From Deinococcales bacterium (GTDB lineage Bacteria; Deinococcota; Deinococci; Deinococcales; Deinococcaceae), in contig JACMOA010000031.1 in assembly GCA_014378225.1 (NCBI GenBank), positions 1 to 8,890 of the forward strand: DNA of 8,890 nucleotides. Direction: 5' to 3'. Positions 1 through 6,426 of this stretch are shown here, piece by piece; the first letter of the stretch is position 1, and the number at the start of each line of letters is the position of its first letter. The notes under the pieces are model-generated. The model did no database searches. It had not been told where the DNA came from and saw nothing but the letters and a program-made list of their open reading frames with translations. Position numbers and translations under genes: made by a program.

Positions 1-3000
1 CGGGTGACAGGCGGCGGCAGGCTCGAGAATTGGTCCGATTTTTCCAAACTTAATTTGGCGCTCGAGCAGAAAGGTCAGAGTGTAGGTCAAGCCAATCTGA
101 ACTCGGTCACGCTCGAGGGTTTACAGGCTAGCGCGTTGTCCAGCACACTCACGCTCAGCGGGAACTACGGTCCAAAAGGGGCTGACTTTGAGCTATCGAG
201 CACCGGACAGTTCAGTGGGCGGGTTGCGGGGAATTTGAAAGGCGAAGTGGTAAGCGCCGAATACAGCCTCGGATACGGCAGTTACAGCGCAAAGGGCAAA
301 GTACAAACCCAACTGGGCGGCGCTCGAGCTTTGAGTGGCACTGCTCAAGTAAGCGGCCTTCCCGCAGATGTGGTGGCGGGTCCTGCCGACTTTACGCTGT
401 CTGGGACGCTGGACCAACCCACCCTTCGCTCGAGCCTGAATCTGCTGGGGGCAGCTGCCAAACTCGAGGCCAGATTGGACGCTGGACTCTCGAGCGCGTC
501 GCTGGAGTTCGCAGACGGCCCCCAGACCAAAGCGCAAGGAACCCTATTCTGGAAAGCGGACAAGCTAGGCGGTGAGATAACGCTCGAGCGCAAACTCAAT
601 GCAGGTGAGTTGAGTGACCCGGTAAAAGCTACACTCGGACTATCTGGTACGCTCGAGAACCCCCAGGCCAAGCTCAGCGCCCAGTACCGCGACGTGGCCT
701 TGAGCGGCAATGGTTCGCTCGAGAGCGGAAATTTGCAAGTTCGCACCCGCACCGAAAATGGAACCCTGAGCTGGAAGGGTTCAACCGTCACGAGCGACGT
801 TCGGGATTTCGACCTCTCGAGCCTGAATTTACCCGGTTACAGCGGTGTGCTGGGTCTGGTGGGGGGTCTGGATTTGGGTGGAAGAACAGGAAAGCTGGAC
901 CTCAAGCTCGAGAACCTCAAAACCCCGTTCACCATTCCCTATCTGGACCTCGAGCTGGCGGGCAGTGCAAATGGAACCCTCGAGCTGGGCCAGAACTCCA
1001 GTTTAGACCTGAAGGTACAAACGGCGGCTGGAACCCTCGAGCTGAACGCACAAGACCGACAGGGCTGGCGTGGACAGGCTAAGGTAGATTTAAAAGCGCC
1101 GAAAGGTGGACAAATCCAGGGCAGCGTGTTGCTTGAGGGCCTGGAAAAACCCGCGCTCAGCGGCTCCATCGTGGCTCAGCAGGTTCAGCTCGACCTGGCC
1201 GATACCCCGCTCACGGTCAATGGTCAGGTGTTGTTTTTAGGCCAAGATTTTACGCTCACGGGTCTACTCGAGGCAGGCGGCGGGAAACTCCGGCTCGAGG
1301 GTGATGGTGCGGTGGCGGACGCCCTGCCCGCGCTGAGGAGCGTGGGCCTGACCCAGAGCGACAACGGCTATCAGGTCCGGGCCGCACTCGAAAGTGTAAA
1401 CCTGAAAAATATCCGACTGCGTGGCCTAAAACTACCGGATTATCTCGAGGGCCGGGTTTCTGGAAACGCGACTTTTGCCGAGTCGGTCAGCACCTTCACC
1501 CTGCGCTCCGAGGCGCTGACCCTGGCTGGAGAGGAACTTCCAGCGCGGCTCGAGGGAACCTTCAGCGGTGGCAACCTGCGTTTGCGCGGCGGCTTTGGGG
1601 ACTCGAGCGCCTCTGGTAGCGTGACCGATGGCCTGCTCAACGCCCGCCTCGAGCTGGTCAGGACCCCACTGCACGCCTTTATTGGTGCGTTCAGCGGCCC
1701 CTTACCGGGCAAGTCTTACGCCACCGGAGCGGCCCGCTACCGGGGACGCCTGGACGACTTACTGGGCGGTCAGCTCGAGGCAGTGGCTGAAAACCTCAGT
1801 GTAGAGGGCGGCAGTCAGAGTCTGCGCGGTTATGGTCAACTGGAGTACGTTCGTGGCGTGCTCAAGATTCCCAACATCGTGCTGGACGGAGCGGGCAGTG
1901 TGCGAGTTCGTGGCGAATACAGCCCGCAAAAGGTGGACTTCACCGCCGACTTTATTAATACCAGCTTCACCCCGCTGTTGCGACTCGTTCCGGCACTGAG
2001 AACCCTCGAGCCAAGTCTAAAGGGAACGGTCAAGGTCAAAATTGGCGGCACCTTCGAGCAGCCCAGCGCCCAGGTGACGAGTCAGAATCTCGAGGGCAGC
2101 TTCGCCGGAATTGCGGTCCAGTCTGCTGGACTGGGTGGAAGCCTGACCGGAAACCTGCTCGAGCTGGCCGGAACCCTGAACGCCTCGAGCGTGTTTACTG
2201 CTACAGGTCAGGTGAACGCGAGGGCTAACTTAAGCGTGCGAGGGCTGGCCAACACGGTCATCACCTGGACTGGCAAGGGTAAAGTGGACAACTTTGGTCC
2301 GCTTGAGGCGGTGAAAGCCACCCTGACCCAGAACACCGGGGCGGAGCGCTGGACCCTGCAAGCCGCCGCCAGGCAGGGCGGAACGATTTCCATAGGCGGC
2401 GAGGTTGCGCCCAGATTGATACTGAACTTTGTGGCTCAGGGCATTAATCCGGTGATTTCACCACTGTTTATCAAAAGTTCCACCTTGAACGCCAGGGGCA
2501 AGTTTGAGCGCCTGACTGGAGTGGAGGCTGTGAACACTCCACTTTCCAGCGCCGTATTCACCGACCCACCCCTGAATTCAGAAACCTCGGTTAGTCCAGA
2601 CAAAACGGCGCTCGAGGGAACCGGAAATGGCTTGAGCGTGCGTCAGGACCGTTACCGTCTGAGCGGCGGAGCAGACTTCTCGAGCCTGCTCTTTGGCGCG
2701 GTAACGACTGCGGCAACTCCAGCGGGTCCGCAAGCCCCCACAACTCCAGGTGGCAGTAACTTTGTCAGTCCGCTCCCAGACGAACTGACCACCTTCCCGC
2801 AAGCCAAAACAGCGGTCAAACGCGCTCCCAGCTTCCTCGAGGGACTCGAGTTCGACAGCTTCGATTTGAACTCCAGCCGGGGCGGGGTCAAGGTAGACGA
2901 AAACCTGGCTCGAGGGGAGTTTACTGGACGCCTCACATTGAGTGGAACCGGGGCCACGCCGCGTCTGGCCGGAAAACTCACCCCGGTGCGCGGTAGCGTG

Positions 3001-3789
3001 TTCCTGCGCGAAAACGAATTTTTGCTCGAGAACGACACTACCCAGATTACTTTTGACCCCTCTGAGGGTTTCTACCCACGTATCTTGCTCAACGCTCGAG
3101 GGCTGAATAAAGTGCGGCTGCGAAACCGCGACGTGACCCTCAAAGTGCAGGTGACGGGAGACTTCATCACGGTCAAAACCGTGACCCCGCTCGGGGACGG
3201 AACCGTGGGCGAGGCCAAAGAAGAAAAGAAACTTCAGCTCGACACCACGCTCAGCACCGATACCGGAATTTCCTGCTCGAGCAGTGATTTAGCCGCCGAA
3301 TGTGGCGAGCTTTACGCCCTGCTGGCCACCGGAAGCAGTGACCTGACCAACCTGACCGGAAACATTACCCAGTCCGCGCTCAAAACCGCAGTTAATGTGC
3401 TCATCATTGGCGAACTCGAGCGCGGAATTGCCCGCGCCCTGAATTTAAGCGTGTTCCGAATCCGTACCAACGCCTTAGACTTTGACCCAGACTTCAAAGC
3501 CAATTTTACGGTAGGAACTTACCTCACCAAAGAGTTTTACGTACAGTATCAGGTGGACCTTCAGGGCAACGGCCTGCTAGACGCGCAGTACACCACCGCA
3601 GACGGCAGGTTCACCTTTACGGTTAACACGCCGCTTCAGTGGCTGGATTTGTCCAAAGCCAAACCCACCTTTGGCCTCAGCTACAATCTTCCATTAGATT
3701 CACGCTCGAGCATCGAGTTTGGGGTCAAGACCGGAGCCGTGGGTGGCAACGAACTCAAGCTGTTGCTCAACTACCGCCTGAGCTTTTAA
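1..3789 (+). CDS. tamB: TamB-like (DUF490) envelope translocation/assembly protein, 5'-partial
   Basis: The frame is open from the first base (CGG, then GTG at 4), so the true start lies upstream and the 1261 or more residues here are the C-terminal part. The bulk is repetitive beta-strand sequence rich in Gly, Leu, Ser and Asn, as expected for the long lipid-conducting beta-taco of TamB/AsmA-like proteins. A Pro/Ala/Gly linker lies near residues 900-915. After it comes a recognisable TamB C-terminal domain: a GRLTLSGTG segment near 975, RGSVFLRENEF near 996, an ELYALLATG helix near 1101-1109 (compare the EILSxLL element of TamB), and FTVGTYLTKEFYVQYQ near 1168. The protein ends in beta-strand LNYRLSF with a terminal Phe, as in outer-membrane-associated proteins. 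Family knowledge: TamB spans the periplasm and works with an Omp85 partner or in phospholipid transport; no partner gene is visible here. C1091 and C1100 flank a short loop and might form a disulfide. It carries 36 CTCGAG sites. Confidence 0.88.
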   Translation, partial: RVTGGGRLENWSDFSKLNLALEQKGQSVGQANLNSVTLEGLQASALSSTLTLSGNYGPKGADFELSSTGQFSGRVAGNLKGEVVSAEYSLGYGSYSAKGKVQTQLGGARALSGTAQVSGLPADVVAGPADFTLSGTLDQPTLRSSLNLLGAAAKLEARLDAGLSSASLEFADGPQTKAQGTLFWKADKLGGEITLERKLNAGELSDPVKATLGLSGTLENPQAKLSAQYRDVALSGNGSLESGNLQVRTRTENGTLSWKGSTVTSDVRDFDLSSLNLPGYSGVLGLVGGLDLGGRTGKLDLKLENLKTPFTIPYLDLELAGSANGTLELGQNSSLDLKVQTAAGTLELNAQDRQGWRGQAKVDLKAPKGGQIQGSVLLEGLEKPALSGSIVAQQVQLDLADTPLTVNGQVLFLGQDFTLTGLLEAGGGKLRLEGDGAVADALPALRSVGLTQSDNGYQVRAALESVNLKNIRLRGLKLPDYLEGRVSGNATFAESVSTFTLRSEALTLAGEELPARLEGTFSGGNLRLRGGFGDSSASGSVTDGLLNARLELVRTPLHAFIGAFSGPLPGKSYATGAARYRGRLDDLLGGQLEAVAENLSVEGGSQSLRGYGQLEYVRGVLKIPNIVLDGAGSVRVRGEYSPQKVDFTADFINTSFTPLLRLVPALRTLEPSLKGTVKVKIGGTFEQPSAQVTSQNLEGSFAGIAVQSAGLGGSLTGNLLELAGTLNASSVFTATGQVNARANLSVRGLANTVITWTGKGKVDNFGPLEAVKATLTQNTGAERWTLQAAARQGGTISIGGEVAPRLILNFVAQGINPVISPLFIKSSTLNARGKFERLTGVEAVNTPLSSAVFTDPPLNSETSVSPDKTALEGTGNGLSVRQDRYRLSGGADFSSLLFGAVTTAATPAGPQAPTTPGGSNFVSPLPDELTTFPQAKTAVKRAPSFLEGLEFDSFDLNSSRGGVKVDENLARGEFTGRLTLSGTGATPRLAGKLTPVRGSVFLRENEFLLENDTTQITFDPSEGFYPRILLNARGLNKVRLRNRDVTLKVQVTGDFITVKTVTPLGDGTVGEAKEEKKLQLDTTLSTDTGISCSSSDLAAECGELYALLATGSSDLTNLTGNITQSALKTAVNVLIIGELERGIARALNLSVFRIRTNALDFDPDFKANFTVGTYLTKEFYVQYQVDLQGNGLLDAQYTTADGRFTFTVNTPLQWLDLSKAKPTFGLSYNLPLDSRSSIEFGVKTGAVGGNELKLLLNYRLSF

Positions 3790-3798
3790 ACTCTCTTT

Positions 3799-4023
3799 AT
3801 GCCTCAACCTCTGTCCACGCTTTACGCCCAGACCCTGCACGCCCTCGAGCGATTGGAATTCTACGCCCAGAAAGCGGGGGATAGTGTGACCCTCGAGCTG
3901 CTCCCAGAACTCTCCGGAGTGGTGGGAACCGCTTCCGCCAAACGCGACCTGCTCACGCTCGAGGATACTTTGATGGGCGCACTGTGCGTCGGGGATGAAC
4001 TCGAGGCGGGGTTGACGAAGTGA
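3799..4023 (+). CDS. Small hypothetical protein (74 aa) downstream of tamB
   Basis: ATG at 3799 follows the tamB stop by 9 nt on the same strand, so the two are probably co-transcribed and perhaps translationally coupled; no clear Shine-Dalgarno is visible in the short gap. The product is a soluble, Leu/Ala/Glu-rich, probably alpha-helical protein with no signal peptide or membrane segment and one Cys near the C-terminus (ALCVGDEL). I do not recognise a family; it does not match XseB in a convincing way. It has tamB-like base use and four CTCGAG sites (3844, 3892, 3958, 4000), all read as Leu-Glu, which supports its being native coding sequence. The TGA stop is also the first triplet of the inverted-repeat element at 4021-4157, so the C-terminus may have been set by insertion of that element. 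Confidence 0.6.
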   Translation: MPQPLSTLYAQTLHALERLEFYAQKAGDSVTLELLPELSGVVGTASAKRDLLTLEDTLMGALCVGDELEAGLTK

Positions 4024-4157
4024 GCGCTATGCACTTTGCACTTTACAAACGTCAAACGCGTACAGGCCCCACGGGGCGGTGAGGCCCGATAGGTGCCGTT
4101 CTCACCAAGACAGTGCTGCTCTGTCCAAGACGTTTGACGTTTGCAGATTAGCGCTCA
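4021..4157. repeat. 137-bp nested inverted repeat with branched fold potential (MITE-like or structured RNA)
   Basis: The ends are perfect 9-bp inverted repeats (TGAGCGCTA 4021-4029, TAGCGCTCA 4149-4157). Inside them are perfect 13-bp arms (CAAACGTCAAACG 4046-4058, complement 4131-4143). The 72-nt core holds three further small stems in series: 4066-4069/4074-4077 with a CACG loop, 4078-4083/4101-4106 (GGTGAG/CTCACC), and 4109-4113/4121-4125 (GACAG/CTGTC). The unpaired left side contains GCACTTT twice in tandem (4031-4044). Seen directly: the arms and stems. Inferred: either a short non-autonomous repeat element or a folded RNA at the 3' end of the tamB transcript. No target-site duplication is obvious at the flanks. 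Confidence 0.6.
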
Positions 4158-4170
4158 ACCCAAAAACCAA

Positions 4171-4196
4171 AAAGGGCGATCTTGTAGTCGCCCTTT
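4171..4196. terminator. Bidirectional hairpin terminator between convergent genes
   Basis: A perfect 9-bp stem, AAAGGGCGA (4171-4179) pairing with TCGCCCTTT (4188-4196), encloses an 8-nt loop. On the minus strand the stem is followed by TTTTTGGTTTTTG, a good U-tract, so it should terminate the minus-strand gene that stops at 4227. In the plus direction the stem end gives only CTTTCC, so termination of the tamB transcript is plausible but weaker. Confidence 0.75.
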
Positions 4197-4226
4197 CCTA
4201 GCCTCGATTCTTAGGCTCAAGAGAAT

Positions 4227-4673
4227 TTATTTCCCAGCCACTTCGATGGTGTAAAAAGCCACCACCGCCACGAGCGCTCCAATCCAGCCGGGAGCGCTGC
4301 CCAATTCTAAGGTGAAGTCACGGCCCAGAACCGCGCCGCCCAGCCGTCCGGCCATCATCTGACCGCGCTGCTCGGCGTAGATGTTGAAACCTGTAATGGC
4401 TCCACCCAAACGACCCGAAACCTTGTCCACCCCTTGCAGGGTGAGTTCTTCGTCGCCTACTTTGCCCACCAGCTTGCCATCTTTGAGTTCAACGTAAACC
4501 TCGAGACCGGCAGCAGAACCACTGACCCCGGTCTCGGTAATCTCGAGCCGAATTTCTTTGCCCGCGAGCTTACCGCCCACGCGCCCAATAATCTGGTCAT
4601 CGTCCAAAGTGCAGCGCACGTCGTAACCGTCGGCTCCACCCAAGCGACCTTTTAGCATATCCACAGTTTCCAT
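4227..4673 (-). CDS. Hypothetical Gly-rich repeat protein (GRLGG repeats) with hydrophobic C-terminus
   Basis: A 148-aa protein if it starts at the ATG at 4673 (METVDMLKGRLGG). An upstream in-frame start at 4727 would add 18 residues, but the -10-like TATAGT sits inside that extension, so I prefer 4673. The sequence is built from short repeats beginning GRLGG or a variant, at residues 9 (GRLGG), 30 (GRVGG), 52 (GSAAG, degenerate), 70 (GKVGD), 87 (GRLGG) and 109 (GRLGG). Spacing is about 17-22 residues, each repeat followed by alternating hydrophobic residues such as IRLEI, VYVEL and FTLEL. This suggests a repetitive beta fold. Residues 130-146 (WIGALVAVVAFYTIEVA) are hydrophobic and could be a C-terminal membrane anchor. 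There is no N-terminal signal peptide and one Cys (21). I do not recognise a named family. It converges on the tamB transcript and has its own terminator. Confidence 0.72.
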   Translation of the reverse strand: METVDMLKGRLGGADGYDVRCTLDDDQIIGRVGGKLAGKEIRLEITETGVSGSAAGLEVYVELKDGKLVGKVGDEELTLQGVDKVSGRLGGAITGFNIYAEQRGQMMAGRLGGAVLGRDFTLELGSAPGWIGALVAVVAFYTIEVAGK

Positions 4674-4683
4674 TACATAACCA

Positions 4684-4689
4684 ACTATA
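4684..4689 (-). promoter_or_regulatory. Candidate -10 element for the GRLGG-repeat gene
   Basis: TATAGT on the minus strand ends 10 nt before the ATG at 4673. No convincing -35 hexamer is seen at the usual distance. If used, the transcript would start only a few bases before the ATG, giving a nearly leaderless mRNA. Confidence 0.4.
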
Positions 4690-5091
4690 GCAGGGAAAGT
4701 GAGGGAGGTGGGGATTGAGATAGACACCGCGCTATGGTCGCAGGTGGTCGTCTCAGTTAAGAGTTTGGAGAAGTGAATTGGCTATGGCTTCGTTTAATAC
4801 CAACGAATATGAGCCTCCTGTTAAAAAAATTTAACATAGTGTGTATTTTTTGCTGTGAACAAATTTACCTCAACACTCTCGAGCGAGAAATACAGCGTCT
4901 GGAACGCTATGTTTTGCCACTTTTTAAAATGAGTGCAGTATTGTGGTGTCAGCCATAAGGGGGGAACCAAACCGTTCACCCTCGAGGTGTGGTGTTGAAC
5001 GCCTCAAAGGTGAGCGCTGTAAACCGGAAGTTTTTTAGTTCTTGAATTTTGGGGAGAACAACTGTGTATGGGTCTCGAGCAGCGCCCGAGT
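4690..5091. other. Gene-poor spacer with AT-rich island
   Basis: About 400 bp without a convincing gene. 4791-4940 is about 64% A+T by hand count, well above its surroundings. It contains the inverted repeat GTTAAA-AAAA-TTTAAC (4820-4835). Further on, CGTTCA (4973-4978) is complementary to TGAACG (4996-5001). TGAGCGCT at 5011 repeats the end sequence of the element at 4021-4157. Three CTCGAG sites lie here (4878, 4981, 5074). A 61-codon GTG-started frame (4773-4958) lacks a clear ribosome binding site and recognisable features, so I do not call it a gene. No U-tract terminator for the minus-strand peptidase gene is evident. Confidence 0.5.
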
Positions 5092-5769
5092 TTAACGCCG
5101 TCTGGCTTGCAACAGCAAGTTCAACAACTGCGCCAGCGCAATGGCAAAAGCGGCCACATAGGTCAGCGCCGCAGCGGTGAGCACCTGACGCGCCCCGCCC
5201 ATCTCTGCGCTCGAGAGCAGGTTTTGAGACTCGAGGTTGTTTAACGCCCTGCGGCTGGCATCAAACTCGACGGGTAGGGTGACGAGGTGGAACACCACCA
5301 CTCCGGCAAAGAAGAAAATGCCTAGCCACAGCAGGGGTGGAAGGTTCAGGATGAACCCTGCCATTATCAACCACGGCGCGATGCTGCTGCCGATGCTGAG
5401 AACCGGGAGCAGGCCCGCCCGCAGCGCCAATACGCCATAATTTTCCTTGTCCTGAACGGCGTGGCCTACCTCGTGCGCGGCCACCGCCAGTGCGGAAACG
5501 CTGGGCTGGTCAAAGTTCAGCTCACTCAGGCGTACCGCTTTAGCTCGAGGGTCGTAGTGGTCGGTGAGTTGTCCGCTCATCCGCTCCACTGGAACCTGTT
5601 GCAAGCCCGCCTGGTCCAGCAACAAGCGGGCCACGTCTGCCCCCGTCAGGTTACGGGCGTTGCGAACCGCGTTGTTACGGGTATAAACACTTCTAAGGTA
5701 TTGCTGCAAACCTAAAGAGGCCAGAAAAAGCAAGGCAATCAAAATTCCGAGAGGACCCAATCCGAACAT
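5092..5769 (-). CDS. Membrane zinc metallopeptidase, YugP-type (Zn_peptidase_2)
   Basis: 225 residues, which fits the usual size of this bacterial family of putative neutral zinc metallopeptidases. The zincin motif HEVGH is at 99-103 (H99 and H103 as zinc ligands, E100 catalytic), preceded by the family-like stretch SVSALAVAAHEVGHA. A conserved-looking LPVEFDASRRA at 165-175 carries a probable third ligand, E168. Four hydrophobic segments are visible: about 5-22 (N-terminal anchor), 116-140, 144-165 and 197-220. The active site therefore sits at a membrane face. Family knowledge places it near FtsH/HtpX-like membrane proteases; the substrate is unknown. The ATG at 5769 is preceded by TATTCT 5 nt away, consistent with leaderless transcription. 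It is divergent from the thioesterase gene and has only three CTCGAG sites. Confidence 0.88.
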   Translation of the reverse strand: MFGLGPLGILIALLFLASLGLQQYLRSVYTRNNAVRNARNLTGADVARLLLDQAGLQQVPVERMSGQLTDHYDPRAKAVRLSELNFDQPSVSALAVAAHEVGHAVQDKENYGVLALRAGLLPVLSIGSSIAPWLIMAGFILNLPPLLWLGIFFFAGVVVFHLVTLPVEFDASRRALNNLESQNLLSSAEMGGARQVLTAAALTYVAAFAIALAQLLNLLLQARRR

Positions 5770-5774
5770 AAGCC

Positions 5775-5780
5775 AGAATA
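5775..5780 (-). promoter_or_regulatory. Candidate leaderless -10 (TATTCT) for the zinc peptidase gene
   Basis: On the minus strand TATTCT is followed by GGCTT and then the ATG (5769-5767), so the -10 starts 11 nt before the start codon. TANNNT at this distance is the pattern known for leaderless mRNAs in Deinococcus-type bacteria. The -35 is not clear. Confidence 0.45.
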
Positions 5781-5808
5781 CCTCAGTTTAAGGTGTGGAA
5801 AAAGGAGG

Positions 5809-5826
5809 GAAGCGCTCGAGCGCTTC
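5809..5826. promoter_or_regulatory. 18-bp perfect palindrome in divergent promoter region
   Basis: GAAGCGCTCGAGCGCTTC is self-complementary over all 18 bases. It is centred on a CTCGAG and flanked on both sides by AGCGCT. It lies in the 100-bp space between the divergent peptidase and thioesterase genes, 40 bp from the peptidase start and 44 bp from the thioesterase start, a natural place for an operator. It could equally be a chance extension of the iterated CTCGAG palindrome. Confidence 0.45.
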
Positions 5827-5869
5827 TGACCCTCGAGCCTGGGCTTTTCCTGTACCCTATAACCCAAAG

Positions 5870-6268
5870 ATGCCAGAAATTTTTAAAACCGCTATTCAGG
5901 TCCGTTTTGGGGACACCGATATGCTCGGACACGTCAACAACGCCGCCTTTGTACAGTACCTCGAGCACGCCCGTTTGGAGTGGATTCGCGCTCAGCACGC
6001 CAGGGGTCTGCCGCCTATTCACATCGTGCTAGCCCACCTGCGGATGGATTACCGTCATCAAATTGTGCTGGGCCAGACGGTGGAAGTAGAGCTGTGGCCC
6101 ACCCGCACAGGCCGCTCGAGCTTCGATTTTGAGTACCGGGTGCTGGCAGACGGTCAAACCTGCGCTGAAGCCCACAGCGTACAAGTCTGCATAGACGCAG
6201 GAACCATGAGTCCCAAGGCTCTGGATGATTCAGTAAGAGGGGTGCTCGAGGCGCAGATGGGGAAATAA
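5870..6268 (+). CDS. Acyl-CoA thioesterase, 4HBT/YbgC-like hotdog fold
   Basis: 132 residues, a normal length for a single hotdog domain. The N-terminal signature FGDTDMLGHVNNAAFVQYL (13-31) is the 4HBT/YbgC motif. D17, the second Asp of DTD, aligns with the catalytic Asp (D18 of E. coli YbgC), and H21-V-N-N plus the E32-H-A-R helix follow as usual. The later strands (VEVELWPTRTGRSSFDFEYRV, split over 71-91) complete the fold. It should hydrolyse an acyl-CoA or similar thioester in the cytoplasm; the chain length cannot be read from sequence. I chose ATG 5870 because homologues begin just before the first strand. The frame is open back to GTG 5795, but that stretch (KGGKRSSASDPRAW) runs through the palindrome and looks non-coding. 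TATAAC at 5858-5863 lies 12 nt before the ATG and could give a leaderless transcript. Confidence 0.87.
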   Translation: MPEIFKTAIQVRFGDTDMLGHVNNAAFVQYLEHARLEWIRAQHARGLPPIHIVLAHLRMDYRHQIVLGQTVEVELWPTRTGRSSFDFEYRVLADGQTCAEAHSVQVCIDAGTMSPKALDDSVRGVLEAQMGK

Positions 6269-6278
6269 ACTTTTTTCA

Positions 6279-6397
6279 GAAGGGGTGATGAGTGATGTCT
6301 GACAGGTCTTACACTTCATAGAATTTGGACTTTTGGAAGAGGTCAAATAGAAAATCAGCTTTATATTTTTCTAGCTCATTGCTCATCACTCATTACC
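6279..6397. repeat. Intergenic heptanucleotide repeats in inverted arrangement
   Basis: The left copy (GGTGATGAGTGATG, 6284-6297) is complementary to the right copy (CATCACTCATTACC, 6384-6397) over 14 positions with one G-T pair. The right copy reads as three 7-bp units: CTCATTG 6375-6381, CTCATCA 6382-6388, CTCATTA 6389-6395. The left reads as about two units (TGATGAG, TGATGTC, 6286-6299). The left side starts with GAAGGGGTGATGAGT (6279-6293), which matches 7633-7647 at 14 of 15 positions; both copies lie about 10 nt after a stop codon. The 86 bp between the arms is AT-rich and includes a possible promoter. Confidence 0.55.
6325..6353 (+). promoter_or_regulatory. Possible promoter for the DUF2007-like/ROK operon
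   Basis: TTGGAC (6325-6330), a 17-bp spacer and TAGAAA (6348-6353) give correct spacing but imperfect hexamers. TATATT at 6362-6367 is an alternative -10 without a well-spaced -35. Either would make a leader of some 50-65 nt before the ATG at 6427. Confidence 0.3.
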
Positions 6398-6426
6398 AAC
6401 CACCCCACATTTCTCGAGGTACACAC

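Noticed and set aside
193..3038. Several antisense frames of 60-150 codons inside tamB
   Set aside because: They are Arg/Ser/Pro-rich shadows produced by the strong codon bias and CTCGAG iteration of the sense gene, with no start signals or domains.
4021..4159. Integron attC site, because of GCTCAAC next to the inverted-repeat element
   Set aside because: The core-like words point the wrong way: attC needs RYYYAAC on the left and GTTRRRY on the right. No integrase or cassette structure is present.
4674..4727. 18-residue extension of the GRLGG-repeat protein
   Set aside because: The extension overlaps the best -10 box and lacks the repeat pattern, so the inner ATG is preferred.
4773..4958. 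61-codon GTG-started frame in the AT-rich spacer
   Set aside because: It has no clear ribosome binding site, no recognisable domain and atypical composition. It is kept only as an AT-rich island.
5795..5869. N-terminal extension of the thioesterase to GTG 5795
   Set aside because: It runs through the palindrome and is not hotdog-like; ATG 5870 sits just before the conserved first strand.
6279..6397. CRISPR-like array, from spaced repeats
   Set aside because: The units are 7 bp and contiguous, with no 25-40 bp repeat/spacer alternation.
6325..6426. N-terminal extension of the DUF2007-like protein to 6325
   Set aside because: It translates the heptad repeat and the AT-rich spacer; the ATG at 6427 has a good Shine-Dalgarno.
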